The translations under genes and the position numbers were made by a program. A stretch of DNA of 12,581 nt from contig JAOPYW010000321.1 of NCBI GenBank assembly GCA_025964405.1, forward strand, positions 1-12,581, given 5' to 3'. Each line of letters opens with the position of its first letter. Position 1 is the stretch's first letter. This document shows, one piece after another, positions 1 to 6,132 of the stretch. Origin of the DNA: Thermoleophilia bacterium (GTDB lineage Bacteria; Actinomycetota; Thermoleophilia; Gaiellales; SKUG01). The notes under the pieces were generated by a model. That model was given only the letters and a program-made list of their open reading frames with translations, ran no database searches and was not told where the DNA came from.

Positions 1-900
1 GGAAGCGTCAAGAAGAACACCGGCTCGATGTTCAACGCGGTCAGCGCGATGATCCACAGCCGCATGCTGCCGACCGAGCGCAGCGTGCGCGCACAGCTCC
101 CCCGCCCTGCGGTCGCCGTCGTCGAGCCGAAGCCGACGGAAGCCCAGCTGCGCAGTGCGCCGCTCGCGACCATGCCCGGCACGCCCGACCTCGAGCTCGC
201 CAAGAAGAACGCCGCGGCGACGGTGGCGAAGATCGACTGGTCGAAGCCCGACATCCTCATCTGGGTGCCGGGCACGGGCGTGCACAAGCTCGACACCACC
301 TGGACCAAGGGGGCAGCGAAGCAGTTCGGTGAGCGCGCGTCGGTCGTGATGGTCGACTACCCCGCGTCGCAGGATTTCCGTGGCAGCGCGTCGACCGGCA
401 TGGAGACCCTGCGTCTCGTGCTCGCCGAGGTCGCGAAGCAGGGCGGCAACCACCGCGTCATGGTCGGCGGCCAGAGCCAGGGCTCGATGGTCGTCGCCGA
501 CACGATCGCCGACCCGGCGGTGCACGCTGCCGTCGACCGCGTCATGCTCTACGGCAACATGGGCCTGGCGCTCAACCACTACGACGACGGGCACGACCCG
601 AAGGTCGTCGAGCTCAACGACGCGCACGACCCGATCCGCCACAGCGGCGCGGTGCGCGAGCAGTTCATGAACGCGATGCACGCGAAGGAGACGGGCATCA
701 AGCTGAAGGACATCCCCGACCTGGTCGTGGGCGTCGTCGGCAACCTCAACCTCGTCGGCTACTGGCAGACGATGGCGAACGACACCGCGCGCTGGGACAA
801 GTCAGACCCGCACCAGTACACCGCGCAGCACAAGGCGGGCCTCGAGTGGCTCGACACGGGCACGGTGGCGCCGGGCGAAGAGACCCGCATGTTCCACTAG
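1..900 (+). CDS. Alpha/beta hydrolase, cutinase/PE-PPE-like (5' partial)
   Basis: The frame is open from base 1 to a TAG at 898-900, so the gene very probably starts upstream. The first Met (base 28) has no Shine-Dalgarno and sits in continuous coding sequence. The visible 299 residues carry the fold's landmarks: an early beta-strand with a PGTG oxyanion-type turn (about residue 90), the nucleophile elbow GGQSQG with Ser near visible residue 159, a candidate acid Asp in LNDAHDP, and a candidate His in DPHQY near the C terminus. GxSxG with Q on either side of Ser is typical of cutinase-like and PE-PPE-domain esterases of Actinobacteria, so a serine esterase or lipase acting on lipid or cell-envelope esters is likely. 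The substrate cannot be told. The N-terminal ~60 visible residues look like a low-complexity linker, so a secreted or multidomain protein is possible. It ends 9 nt before the convergent 2H gene. Confidence 0.75.
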   Translation, partial: GSVKKNTGSMFNAVSAMIHSRMLPTERSVRAQLPRPAVAVVEPKPTEAQLRSAPLATMPGTPDLELAKKNAAATVAKIDWSKPDILIWVPGTGVHKLDTTWTKGAAKQFGERASVVMVDYPASQDFRGSASTGMETLRLVLAEVAKQGGNHRVMVGGQSQGSMVVADTIADPAVHAAVDRVMLYGNMGLALNHYDDGHDPKVVELNDAHDPIRHSGAVREQFMNAMHAKETGIKLKDIPDLVVGVVGNLNLVGYWQTMANDTARWDKSDPHQYTAQHKAGLEWLDTGTVAPGEETRMFH

Positions 901-909
901 CGCGCGACG

Positions 910-1491
910 TCAGCCGTCGGTGCCCAGCGGCACCTGCGCGACGAGTCGGGTGGGTCGCTCGTCGAGCGACCAGACCTCGAGCGTGCCCCACGACCCGGTG
1001 AGCGGCAACGCAGCTTCGACCTGCGCGCGCGCCGCAGCGCGATGGGGTTCGGGCACTGCGTAGGCGAGCGTCACGTGCGGGGTCAGCTCGCGGTCGAGCG
1101 CAAGCGGGTCGAGCAGGTCGTCGTCGATCAGGCTGAGGAGCTGCGCGCGGGCGGCGTCGAGCGACTCGCGGTCGCGAGGTTGCACGTGGACGATGCGCCC
1201 CGACCCGAACACGCCGACCGACGTGAACGCGGCCTCGGGGCCGGCGGCGGTGAGGGCTGCGGCGGCGGCGTGGGCGGCCGCCTGGTCGGCGACGGCGGCG
1301 CGCAGCAGCGTGAGGTGCGGGTGGAAGCGGGGGGCGGTCGCGGCACCGGGAGCGAGCAGGCCGGCAGCCTCGAGGGCGTGGGCGACCGCGCGCAGCTCCC
1401 CATCGAGCGCGGGGCTGGGCCGCACCTCGTAGCTGAAGGCGTGGCGCGGGTCATGCACGAACCCGCCGATCGTTGGAGCGACGTCTGCCAT
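910..1491 (-). CDS. 2H phosphoesterase superfamily protein (2'-5' RNA ligase-like)
   Basis: This 193-residue protein has the two HxTx motifs that define the 2H phosphoesterases: HLTL at residues 59-62 (in HPHLTLLR) and HVTL at 139-142 (in TPHVTLAYAV), about 80 residues apart. In this fold the two His act as the acid/base pair on 2',3'-cyclic phosphates or 2',5'-phosphodiester bonds in RNA or nucleotides. The substrate of this relative (LigT/ThpR, CPDase or YjcG type) cannot be decided. The start at 1491 (MADV...) is preferred over upstream options because the residues before it read as noise and a TACGAT box lies exactly 6 nt before the ATG, which suggests a leaderless transcript. It converges with the hydrolase (9 nt between stops) and diverges from the PLD-like operon, with 149 nt between. 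Confidence 0.82.
   Translation of the reverse strand: MADVAPTIGGFVHDPRHAFSYEVRPSPALDGELRAVAHALEAAGLLAPGAATAPRFHPHLTLLRAAVADQAAAHAAAAALTAAGPEAAFTSVGVFGSGRIVHVQPRDRESLDAARAQLLSLIDDDLLDPLALDRELTPHVTLAYAVPEPHRAAARAQVEAALPLTGSWGTLEVWSLDERPTRLVAQVPLGTDG
919..934. terminator. Small perfect stem-loop just past the hydrolase stop
   Basis: GGTGCC and GGCACC (6 bp) enclose a CAGC loop. The hairpin begins 18 nt after the stop of the plus-strand hydrolase and lies inside the 3' end of the convergent 2H gene. There is no T-tract, so termination activity is only possible. Confidence 0.25.
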
Positions 1492-1497
1492 GCGGCG

Positions 1498-1503
1498 ATC
1501 GTA
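1498..1503 (-). promoter_or_regulatory. Candidate -10 box of a leaderless promoter (TACGAT)
   Basis: On the minus strand TACGAT is followed by 6 nt and then the ATG at 1491-1489. This is the spacing at which transcription would begin on the A of ATG, the arrangement of leaderless actinobacterial genes (TAnnnT about 6-7 nt upstream). No Shine-Dalgarno is present. I see no good -35. Confidence 0.45.
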
Positions 1504-1640
1504 CCCGGCCGGGTCGCACCGACATCGAACGGTTGGAATGGATCGGGCGGATTTCGCGATAGCAGGGAGTAGGCGCACTGCATCCGGGACGGTGCCGCGC
1601 CCTGCACGGACGGGACATCCAGCAACATCGGGGACGAGCT

Positions 1641-2726
1641 GTGGCGCTGCCAGCAATCGAGAACGTGCGCGTGATCCTGGGCGGGTCACGCATCGTCGAC
1701 GAGACCGTCGACATGATCGGCCGCGCGAAGACGTCGCTGTCGGGTGAGTTCTTCACCGCGAACGAAGACGTCAGTCGCGCGGCGCTCAGGGCCGCGTGGC
1801 ACGACCGCGACGTACCGGGGAGCGCACTGATCACCGCACACCCGCAGTCGATCGAGCAGCTCGAGGGCATCCGCGGGCCGCGCACGGCGGTGACGCTCTA
1901 CGGGGCGCTCGCGCCGCACACCGCGCCGCGCGAGTTCATCCACACCAAGTCGGTCGCGATCAACAAGGATTCAGCGCCCGAGGCCATCCTCGGCTCGGCG
2001 TCGCTCAGCCCCGACTCGCGCTGGCGGTTCGAGGCGGCGGGCCACGTGCAGGGCGACGTGGCGCGGGCCGTGCATGAGCTGCCCGATGCGGCGGCGTCGG
2101 GTGACTGGCAGCGCCAGCGCGACTCGATCGAGTGGGCGCAGTCGCTCGGCATCTACCTGACCGACCCGGTCAGTCGCGGCCGGGGCCTGCCGAACATGAT
2201 CTCCGAGCTCATCGCGACCGAGCCGACGCACCTCACGGTCGCGACGAAGTCGTTCTTCAACGTCGAGGTGGCCGAGCAGATCGCGCGGCGCCACGCCAGC
2301 GACGGGCTCCCCATCGACGTCATCGTCAAGCGCATCGACGAGGAGAGCGAGCGCGTGCTGCGCACGGCAGGCGTCAACCTGCTCAAGCCGGCCGACGACG
2401 TGCCCGAGATCCACGGCAACGTCACCGTCGCGACCGGCCTCGACCAGGCCTACGTCGGCTCGCTCTGGTTCTCGCGACGCAGTGCACTCGACGACGCGCA
2501 TCCGAACCCGTTCACGGGCGGCGGCGGCACGCTCCCGCGACCGCAGTGGTGGGACCGCTCGCGCGAACTCGGGTTCCTGACGAGCGACTCGCGCGCCGTC
2601 ACCGACCTGCAGGAGGGTGTCGCGAACCTGCTCAAGCCCCACGGCCACGACTTCCAGGCGGAGGTCATCCGCCCCACCGCTGCGGCGCGCGCCGAGCTGC
2701 GACGCTTCGGGATGTTCACGCAGTGA
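1641..2726 (+). CDS. Phospholipase D-like protein with degenerate HKD motifs (first of pair)
   Basis: The 361 residues have the two-half organisation of the PLD superfamily. Around residues 99-123 the run FIHTKSVAINKD...AILGSASLSP follows the HxKx4Dx6GSxN pattern, keeping H101, K103 and GS118-119. However, the motif Asp is Asn108 and the final Asn is Ser121. In the second half, IHGNVTVAT...YVGSLWFSRRS (257-281) keeps H258 and GS273-274, but Lys is Asn260 and Asp is Thr265. Active PLDs need both motifs for the phospho-His mechanism, so catalysis is doubtful. It may be a binding or structural relative, or a divergent enzyme. There is no signal peptide or membrane helix. The start is a GTG with a weak GGGGA 6 nt upstream. 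A loose TTGGAA/CGATAG pair at 1533-1562 is the only promoter-like sequence upstream. The stop overlaps the next start as GTGA. Confidence 0.7.
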   Translation: MALPAIENVRVILGGSRIVDETVDMIGRAKTSLSGEFFTANEDVSRAALRAAWHDRDVPGSALITAHPQSIEQLEGIRGPRTAVTLYGALAPHTAPREFIHTKSVAINKDSAPEAILGSASLSPDSRWRFEAAGHVQGDVARAVHELPDAAASGDWQRQRDSIEWAQSLGIYLTDPVSRGRGLPNMISELIATEPTHLTVATKSFFNVEVAEQIARRHASDGLPIDVIVKRIDEESERVLRTAGVNLLKPADDVPEIHGNVTVATGLDQAYVGSLWFSRRSALDDAHPNPFTGGGGTLPRPQWWDRSRELGFLTSDSRAVTDLQEGVANLLKPHGHDFQAEVIRPTAAARAELRRFGMFTQ

Positions 2727-3748
2727 CGCTCCTCGCACCCATCGCAGCCGAGCACGTGCGCGGCATGGTCACCGGCGGGCGCGAGGCGCTGGCCGCGCTG
2801 ACCGAGCGCGTCGGCGCGGGCGACTCGAACATGCTCTTCGAGGTCTTCCAGCTCAACGACCACGAACTGCTCTCGGCGATGCACGCCGCGACGGGCGCGG
2901 GCCGGCGGCTCGACGTGCTCGCCGACGCGCGGGTGGTCGCGGGCGGCGCGCAGCAACAGATCGACGCGGCGATTCGGGCAAGTGGTGGCGCGGGCCGCAC
3001 CTACGGGGAGACGCACCTGACCCACGCCGGCGAGGAGTACTTCCAGCACGGCAAGACGTACCACTTCGCGACGGCGGCAGGGCCCGAGGCGTGGATGACG
3101 AACCTCGCTCCCATCCCCGACACCGCGAACCGCACGGAGATCTCACTGGTCCTGCGTGGCGATGCGGCGGCCGCCGCCCAGCTCGTCACGCGGGATGCGG
3201 TGGCGGGCGGGCTTCGCCGCGGCGCCGCCTCGATCGATGCAGCCGCAGGCGTCGGCGTGCTTGTCAACGACCCCCTGCGCGACCGACGCGTACTGAGCGA
3301 GGGCATCTTCGAGCTGCTCCGCGACCAGCCCTCGGCCCGCGACCTGCTCGTGATCACCAAGGGCCTCGAGGATGCGGCCTCGACGAGCGCGATCATCGAC
3401 GCGCATCGGGTCGGGCGCGACGTGCGCGTGTTCGTGCGCGACATCGCAGCGGCCGACGCGGCGCGCCTCGCCGACGCGCAGGTACCGACGTGGGTCGTCT
3501 CCGGAGGCCTCAAGCCGCGCGTCAACGGCATCTTCGCGGGGGAGCGCGGCGTCGTCGGTACGGCGTTCCTCTGGCGCAACATGGTGGGCGCGGCGGCCGA
3601 GGCGACCTCGCGCGACGTCGGGGTGCTCCTCGACGGGGCGACCGGGGCCTCGGTGCGCGGCGCCGCACTCAACGCCGCGACGCGCGGCCAGGTACACACC
3701 CCGCTCGCGGACGCCGTGGCGCGCGGCCAGCTCCCCGAACACATCTAG
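2723..3748 (+). CDS. Phospholipase D-like protein with degenerate HKD motifs (second of pair)
   Basis: This 341-residue protein starts with GTG at 2723. GTGA overlaps the stop of the preceding gene, so the two are translationally coupled. It resembles its neighbour in plan: an N-terminal region with a helix, then EYFQHGKTYHFAT...AWMTNLAP (105-130), which matches HxK...GSxN with H109, K111 and N127 kept but Ala116 in place of the Asp. The second half has KPRVNGIFAG...VVGTAFLWRN (264-286), aligning to the second HKD but with Arg266 for His and Asn268 for Lys, so that half-site is lost. It is probably an ancient duplicate of the upstream gene in which the active site has decayed further. The pair may form a heterodimer. 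No signal peptide or transmembrane helix is seen. The function is unknown beyond the PLD-like fold, and that fold assignment rests on motif reading only. Confidence 0.65.
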   Translation: MTLLAPIAAEHVRGMVTGGREALAALTERVGAGDSNMLFEVFQLNDHELLSAMHAATGAGRRLDVLADARVVAGGAQQQIDAAIRASGGAGRTYGETHLTHAGEEYFQHGKTYHFATAAGPEAWMTNLAPIPDTANRTEISLVLRGDAAAAAQLVTRDAVAGGLRRGAASIDAAAGVGVLVNDPLRDRRVLSEGIFELLRDQPSARDLLVITKGLEDAASTSAIIDAHRVGRDVRVFVRDIAAADAARLADAQVPTWVVSGGLKPRVNGIFAGERGVVGTAFLWRNMVGAAAEATSRDVGVLLDGATGASVRGAALNAATRGQVHTPLADAVARGQLPEHI

Positions 3749-3764
3749 GCGCCGGGCGCGCTAG
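3745..3764. terminator. Hairpin formed by the stop codons of two convergent genes
   Basis: CTAG-GCGC, loop CGG, then GCGC, a one-base bulge and CTAG: an 8-bp stem with one bulge. The left CTAG contains the TAG of the second PLD-like gene and the right CTAG contains the minus-strand TAG of the SMR gene. There is no T-tract. It is a candidate shared bidirectional terminator or transcript-end protector. Confidence 0.35.
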
Positions 3765-4081
3765 TGACCCGAGCTGAGCGCGAGGCCGGTGATGCCCGCG
3801 ACGACCAGGCCGAGGCTCGCGACGCGCAGCGCGCCGACCGACTCGCCGAGCCAGGTGATGCCGACGATCGCCGCGCCGACGGCCCCGATGCCGGTCCACA
3901 CCGCGTAACCCGTGCCGACCGGCAAGTCGCGGAGGGCGCGCGCGAGGAGCGCGAAGCTGGCGACGCCCGCGACCGCGAACACGAGTGTCGACGGCAGGTG
4001 GGTGAAGCCGTCACTGCGCTTGAGGGCGATCGCCCAGACCACTTCGAGCAGGCCGGCGAACACGAGCAGCATCCACGACAT
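3761..4081 (-). CDS. gdx: SMR-family guanidinium exporter (Gdx/SugE)
   Basis: The 106-residue product has the length and pattern of SMR transporters: four hydrophobic helices (about 3-20, 31-49, 58-77, 86-103), the membrane-embedded Glu13 in GLLEVVWA, and VWTGIGAVGAAI at 61-72, close to SugE/Gdx proteins. This subtype exports guanidinium by proton antiport as a dual-topology dimer. The assignment is strengthened by the guanidine-III riboswitch directly upstream (4095-4137), since that RNA class controls such exporters. The ATG at 4081 gives MSWMLL..., as in E. coli SugE, with GGAGG 6 nt upstream. A longer frame to 4165 runs through the riboswitch and is not coding. The gene is single and converges with the PLD-like pair. 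A QacE-type drug exporter is less likely given the motifs and the riboswitch. Confidence 0.92.
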   Translation of the reverse strand: MSWMLLVFAGLLEVVWAIALKRSDGFTHLPSTLVFAVAGVASFALLARALRDLPVGTGYAVWTGIGAVGAAIVGITWLGESVGALRVASLGLVVAGITGLALSSGH

Positions 4082-4095
4082 GGAGCACCTCCATG
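4079..4095 (-). promoter_or_regulatory. Hairpin masking the gdx Shine-Dalgarno and start codon
   Basis: On the transcript, CAUGGAG-GUG-CUCCAUG forms a 7-bp stem with a 3-nt loop. The Shine-Dalgarno GGAGG (4092-4088) and the start codon AUG (4081-4079) both lie in it. Its outermost C (4095) is also the last base that can pair in the aptamer's P2 helix, so the hairpin abuts the riboswitch. It is a likely expression platform acting on translation initiation. How the ligand opens it is not evident from sequence. Confidence 0.6.
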
Positions 4096-4137
4096 CACGC
4101 CGTCGTCGCTCCGGGTACGGCACGCGCTCTCGTCCGG
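4095..4137 (-). ncRNA. Guanidine-III (ykkC-III) riboswitch
   Basis: Read on the minus strand, 43 nt match the guanidine-III aptamer as I remember it from Thermobifida. It begins CCGGACGAG (4137-4129), has GCCGUACCCGG (4121-4111), and ends ACGGCGUGC (4103-4095). It folds as the class's H-type pseudoknot. P1 pairs CCGG 4137-4134 with CCGG 4114-4111. P2 pairs 4125-4117 with 4103-4095 as 9 bp, including a tandem G-U. The conserved ACGAG loop (4133-4129) would line the ligand site. It sits immediately before the Shine-Dalgarno of the exporter gene, fitting translational control in which guanidinium raises export. Guanidine-I and -II do not fit, because their longer architecture or paired ACGR hairpins are absent. 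Confidence 0.88.
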
Positions 4138-4185
4138 TCACGCTCGAAGGGGCGTGCCTGGCCACGGTAGCACGGGGTCATCCTG

Positions 4186-4191
4186 TAGGCT
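4186..4191 (+). promoter_or_regulatory. Possible -10 box for tRNA-Ser (TAGGCT)
   Basis: TAGGCT ends 13 nt before the first base of the tRNA, a normal distance for a short 5' leader. No TTGAC-like -35 stands at 16-18 bp, so the call rests on the hexamer and its position. Confidence 0.28.
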
Positions 4192-4204
4192 TTTCCAGTT
4201 ACCT

Positions 4205-4291
4205 GGAGGGGTGACCGAGCGGTCGAAGGTGACGGTCTTGAAAACCGTTGAGGGTGCAAGCTCTCCGTGGGTTCGAATCCCACCCCCTCCG
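4205..4291 (+). tRNA. tRNA-Ser (anticodon UGA)
   Basis: An 87-nt class II tRNA. Acceptor GGAGGGG (4205-4211) pairs with CCCCTCC (4284-4290) and the discriminator is G4291. The anticodon stem ACGGT/ACCGT encloses loop CTTGAAA, giving anticodon TGA, which reads UCA. A long variable arm follows, as expected for serine. The T arm is GTGGG-TTCGAAT-CCCAC (4267-4283). The 3' CCA is not encoded. The gene lies between the divergent guanidine riboswitch and the ElaA-like gene, whose ATG is only 22 nt further on, so co-transcription is plausible. Confidence 0.95.
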
Positions 4292-4313
4292 TATGACTGC
4301 GAGGCACGCGTCG

Positions 4314-4757
4314 ATGAGCCCCCAACTCCACCACGCTCGATTCTCCGAACTGGACCTCGGCACGATGTACGACCTGCTCGCGCTGCGCAGCCAGGTGTTC
4401 GTCGAGGAGCAGGGAAGCGTGTATCGCGACGTCGACGGGCGCGATCGCGAGCCCGGCGCCGAGCACTGGTGGTACTCCGAGGAGGGCCGCGTCGTCGCCG
4501 TGCTCCGGGTGCTCGCGGAGCCCGATGGATCCACGCGCATCGGCCGCGTGTGCACCCACCCCGACGCGCGGGGGCGCGGCCTGGCCGCGCAGCTCGTCAC
4601 GGCAGCGGGCGCGGGGCGCACCGGCGACCTCGTGCTCGCGGCGCAGTCGCAGCTGCGCGGGTGGTACGAACGCCTCGGCTACGAGGTCGACGGCCCACCG
4701 ATCGACGACGCCGGCATCGAGCACCTCCCGATGCGCCGCCGCGCCACGCCCGGTTGA
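4314..4757 (+). CDS. ElaA-like GNAT N-acetyltransferase
   Basis: The 147-residue protein follows the ElaA pattern: FSELDLGTMYDLLALRSQVF (10-29) then VEEQ, the D-DGRD stretch (39-44), the acetyl-CoA pyrophosphate loop with RGRGLA (86-91) after VCTHPDAR, and QSQLRGWYERLGY (111-123), ending in the family's short IEHLPM strand. ElaA proteins are small GNAT acyltransferases whose substrate is poorly known, so only acetyl-CoA-dependent acyl transfer is inferred. The ATG at 4314 is preferred because GAGG (4301-4304) lies 9 nt before it. The earlier ATG at 4293 starts one base after the tRNA end, and a longer frame would overlap the tRNA itself. Expression may depend on read-through from the tRNA promoter. 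Confidence 0.85.
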   Translation: MSPQLHHARFSELDLGTMYDLLALRSQVFVEEQGSVYRDVDGRDREPGAEHWWYSEEGRVVAVLRVLAEPDGSTRIGRVCTHPDARGRGLAAQLVTAAGAGRTGDLVLAAQSQLRGWYERLGYEVDGPPIDDAGIEHLPMRRRATPG

Positions 4758-4791
4758 CCCGCGACGGTGTCAGTCGAGGGGGGCGATGGGG

Positions 4792-4797
4792 TACGCT
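4792..4797 (+). promoter_or_regulatory. Possible -10 box (TACGCT) before the hydroxylase operon
   Basis: TACGCT fits the actinobacterial TAnnnT pattern and would give a leader of about 35 nt before the ATG at 4838. The nearest -35-like sequence (GTGTCA, 4767-4772) is 19 bp away, so the call is weak. Confidence 0.22.
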
Positions 4798-4837
4798 CGC
4801 GACCGTACGCGACGTAGCAGCAGCAGGAGCGCTCACC

Positions 4838-5566
4838 ATGGATCGAGACCCGCAGGGCGAGGATGGCTACACGGCACCGGTATCGGCGATTCCCTCCAAG
4901 GGTGGCGGATCCGGCTCACGAACCCTCGGCGAGTGCTTCCGCGCGTTCGCAGCGCGGCTCTCGCCGCGGGTGCTCGCAACGTGCGTCGCCCTCGCCGTCG
5001 CGCTTCGGGTGTACGTCGGCGGCTGGAGCTGGCGGGACCTGGTCGTGGTCGGCTTCATGCTCGTCTTCGCGCCGTTCTTCGAGTGGGCCGTGCACGTCGT
5101 CGTGCTGCACGCGCGGCCGAAGCGCGTCGGCCGCTTCACCATCGAGCTGCCGAACGCCGAGGACCATCGCATCCATCACGAGGACCCGGCCAACCTCGCG
5201 CACGTGCTGCTCCCGACCCGCACCCTGCCGATCAACCTCGTGGCGATCGCGGTGGTGGCGGTCGGGGCGGGCACGCTCGTGCACGCCGTGTTCGGTGGCG
5301 ACTGGAACGCGCTCGCCGCTGCAGGCCTCATGGTCTCCGCCCTCTACCTGTTCGCGTACGAGTGGAGCCACTTCCTCATGCACAGCCCGTACCGCCCGCG
5401 AACCCGCTACTTCCGATCGATCTGGAAGAACCACCGGCTCCATCACTACAAGAACGAGCACCATTGGTTCGGCGTGACCTCCGTCGTCGCCGACCACGCC
5501 CTCGGCACCGCTCCCGACCAGACCGTCGTCGAGCGCTCCGACACGGTGCGCTCCCTGCCCTCATGA
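4838..5566 (+). CDS. Fatty acid hydroxylase superfamily (sterol desaturase-like) membrane protein
   Basis: The 242-residue protein contains the complete His-box set of the di-iron membrane hydroxylases: H86-x4-H91, H110-RI-HH114, H178-x3-H182, H199-RL-HH203 and HH208-209. These ligate two irons on the cytosolic side in enzymes that hydroxylate or desaturate fatty acids, sterols or carotenoids with O2. Hydrophobic segments at about 46-60, 67-90, 133-153 and 157-178 would place these boxes at the membrane face. The N-terminal ~35 residues are polar and poor in pattern. An AGGAG lies 8 nt before the ATG. The substrate is unknown. Carotenoid beta-ring hydroxylase relatives share the HxxHH spacing, but no carotenoid genes are nearby. 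The stop overlaps the next start as ATGA, so the two genes are probably one operon. Confidence 0.85.
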   Translation: MDRDPQGEDGYTAPVSAIPSKGGGSGSRTLGECFRAFAARLSPRVLATCVALAVALRVYVGGWSWRDLVVVGFMLVFAPFFEWAVHVVVLHARPKRVGRFTIELPNAEDHRIHHEDPANLAHVLLPTRTLPINLVAIAVVAVGAGTLVHAVFGGDWNALAAAGLMVSALYLFAYEWSHFLMHSPYRPRTRYFRSIWKNHRLHHYKNEHHWFGVTSVVADHALGTAPDQTVVERSDTVRSLPS

Positions 5567-6120
5567 CCGAGGCAGCGACCGAACTCGTGGTGCGGCGCGC
5601 CACGATCGGCGACGCTGACGCGATGATCGCCTTCGCCGAGCGCAACGCCGAATTCCTCCGCCCGTTCGAACCCGTGCGGTCGGCAGGGCGCAGCACCGCC
5701 GACCAGCTCCGCGAACGGTTGACGGCGACGTTGCCGAACGGCCAGATCGCACACATGCCGTACCTGGCGTGGATGGGCGAGGAGCTGGTCGCGACCGTCA
5801 ACGTCAGCAACATCGTGCGCGGCGCGTTCCAGAGCGCACACCTCGGCTACGCGGTCGACGCGGCGTGGAACGGACAGGGCGTCGCCACCGCTGCGGTGGC
5901 GGCAACGGTGCACGACGCCTTCACGACGCTCCGCCTCCACCGACTCGAGGCCGGCACGCTGCTCGACAACCACGCCTCGCAGCGCGTGCTGGAGAAGAAC
6001 GGCTTCACCCGCATCGGCATCTCACCCGGGCACCTGCAGATCGCGGGCGCGTGGCAGGACCACGTGCTCTACGCGCGGGTCAATGATGCCCTCAGCCCTG
6101 TGCAGCTCGCGGGTAACTGA
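5563..6120 (+). CDS. RimJ/RimL-type GNAT N-acetyltransferase
   Basis: The 185-residue protein has the features of the RimJ/RimL/RimI-like acetyltransferases: a VVRRATIGDADAM opening, HLGYAVDAAWNGQGVATAA (93-111) containing the acetyl-CoA loop, and LHRLEAGTLLDNHASQRVLE (125-144) followed by KNGF, then WQDHVLYAR near the end. Family members acetylate alpha-amino groups of ribosomal proteins or small amines. The substrate here is not predictable. The start ATG (5563-5565) overlaps the hydroxylase stop, and the coupling suggests matched expression, perhaps modification of a related metabolite. It converges on the secreted propeller-like gene with 12 nt between stops. Confidence 0.87.
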   Translation: MTEAATELVVRRATIGDADAMIAFAERNAEFLRPFEPVRSAGRSTADQLRERLTATLPNGQIAHMPYLAWMGEELVATVNVSNIVRGAFQSAHLGYAVDAAWNGQGVATAAVAATVHDAFTTLRLHRLEAGTLLDNHASQRVLEKNGFTRIGISPGHLQIAGAWQDHVLYARVNDALSPVQLAGN

Positions 6121-6127
6121 CACCGCG
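6108..6127. terminator. Hairpin across the stop of the RimJ-like gene
   Basis: CGCGG (6108-6112) pairs with CCGCG (6123-6127), extended by T6114-A6122 with one bulged G. The TGA stop (6118-6120) is in the loop. It sits at a convergent junction and has no T-tract. Confidence 0.28.
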
Positions 6128-6132
6128 CTGCC

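Noticed and set aside
1533..1562. TTGGAA/CGATAG as the promoter of the PLD-like operon
   Set aside because: Both hexamers are poor and the spacer is 18 bp. It is noted only in the gene entry, not called as a site.
1971..2738. 255-codon frame antisense to the first PLD-like gene
   Set aside because: No domain, skewed composition, and no initiation signal. The plus-strand frame reads as a PLD-like protein.
4079..4137. Guanidine-I or guanidine-II riboswitch instead of class III
   Set aside because: The paired ACGR hairpins of class II and the longer class I architecture are absent. The pseudoknot blocks match class III.
4082..4165. N-terminal extension of the SMR transporter by 28 residues
   Set aside because: It would translate the riboswitch aptamer. 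The family starts at MSW, and GGAGG is placed for the ATG at 4081.
4248..4313. Upstream start for the ElaA-like gene
   Set aside because: The start would lie inside the tRNA-Ser variable arm. The ATG at 4314 has a Shine-Dalgarno and gives the family's N terminus.
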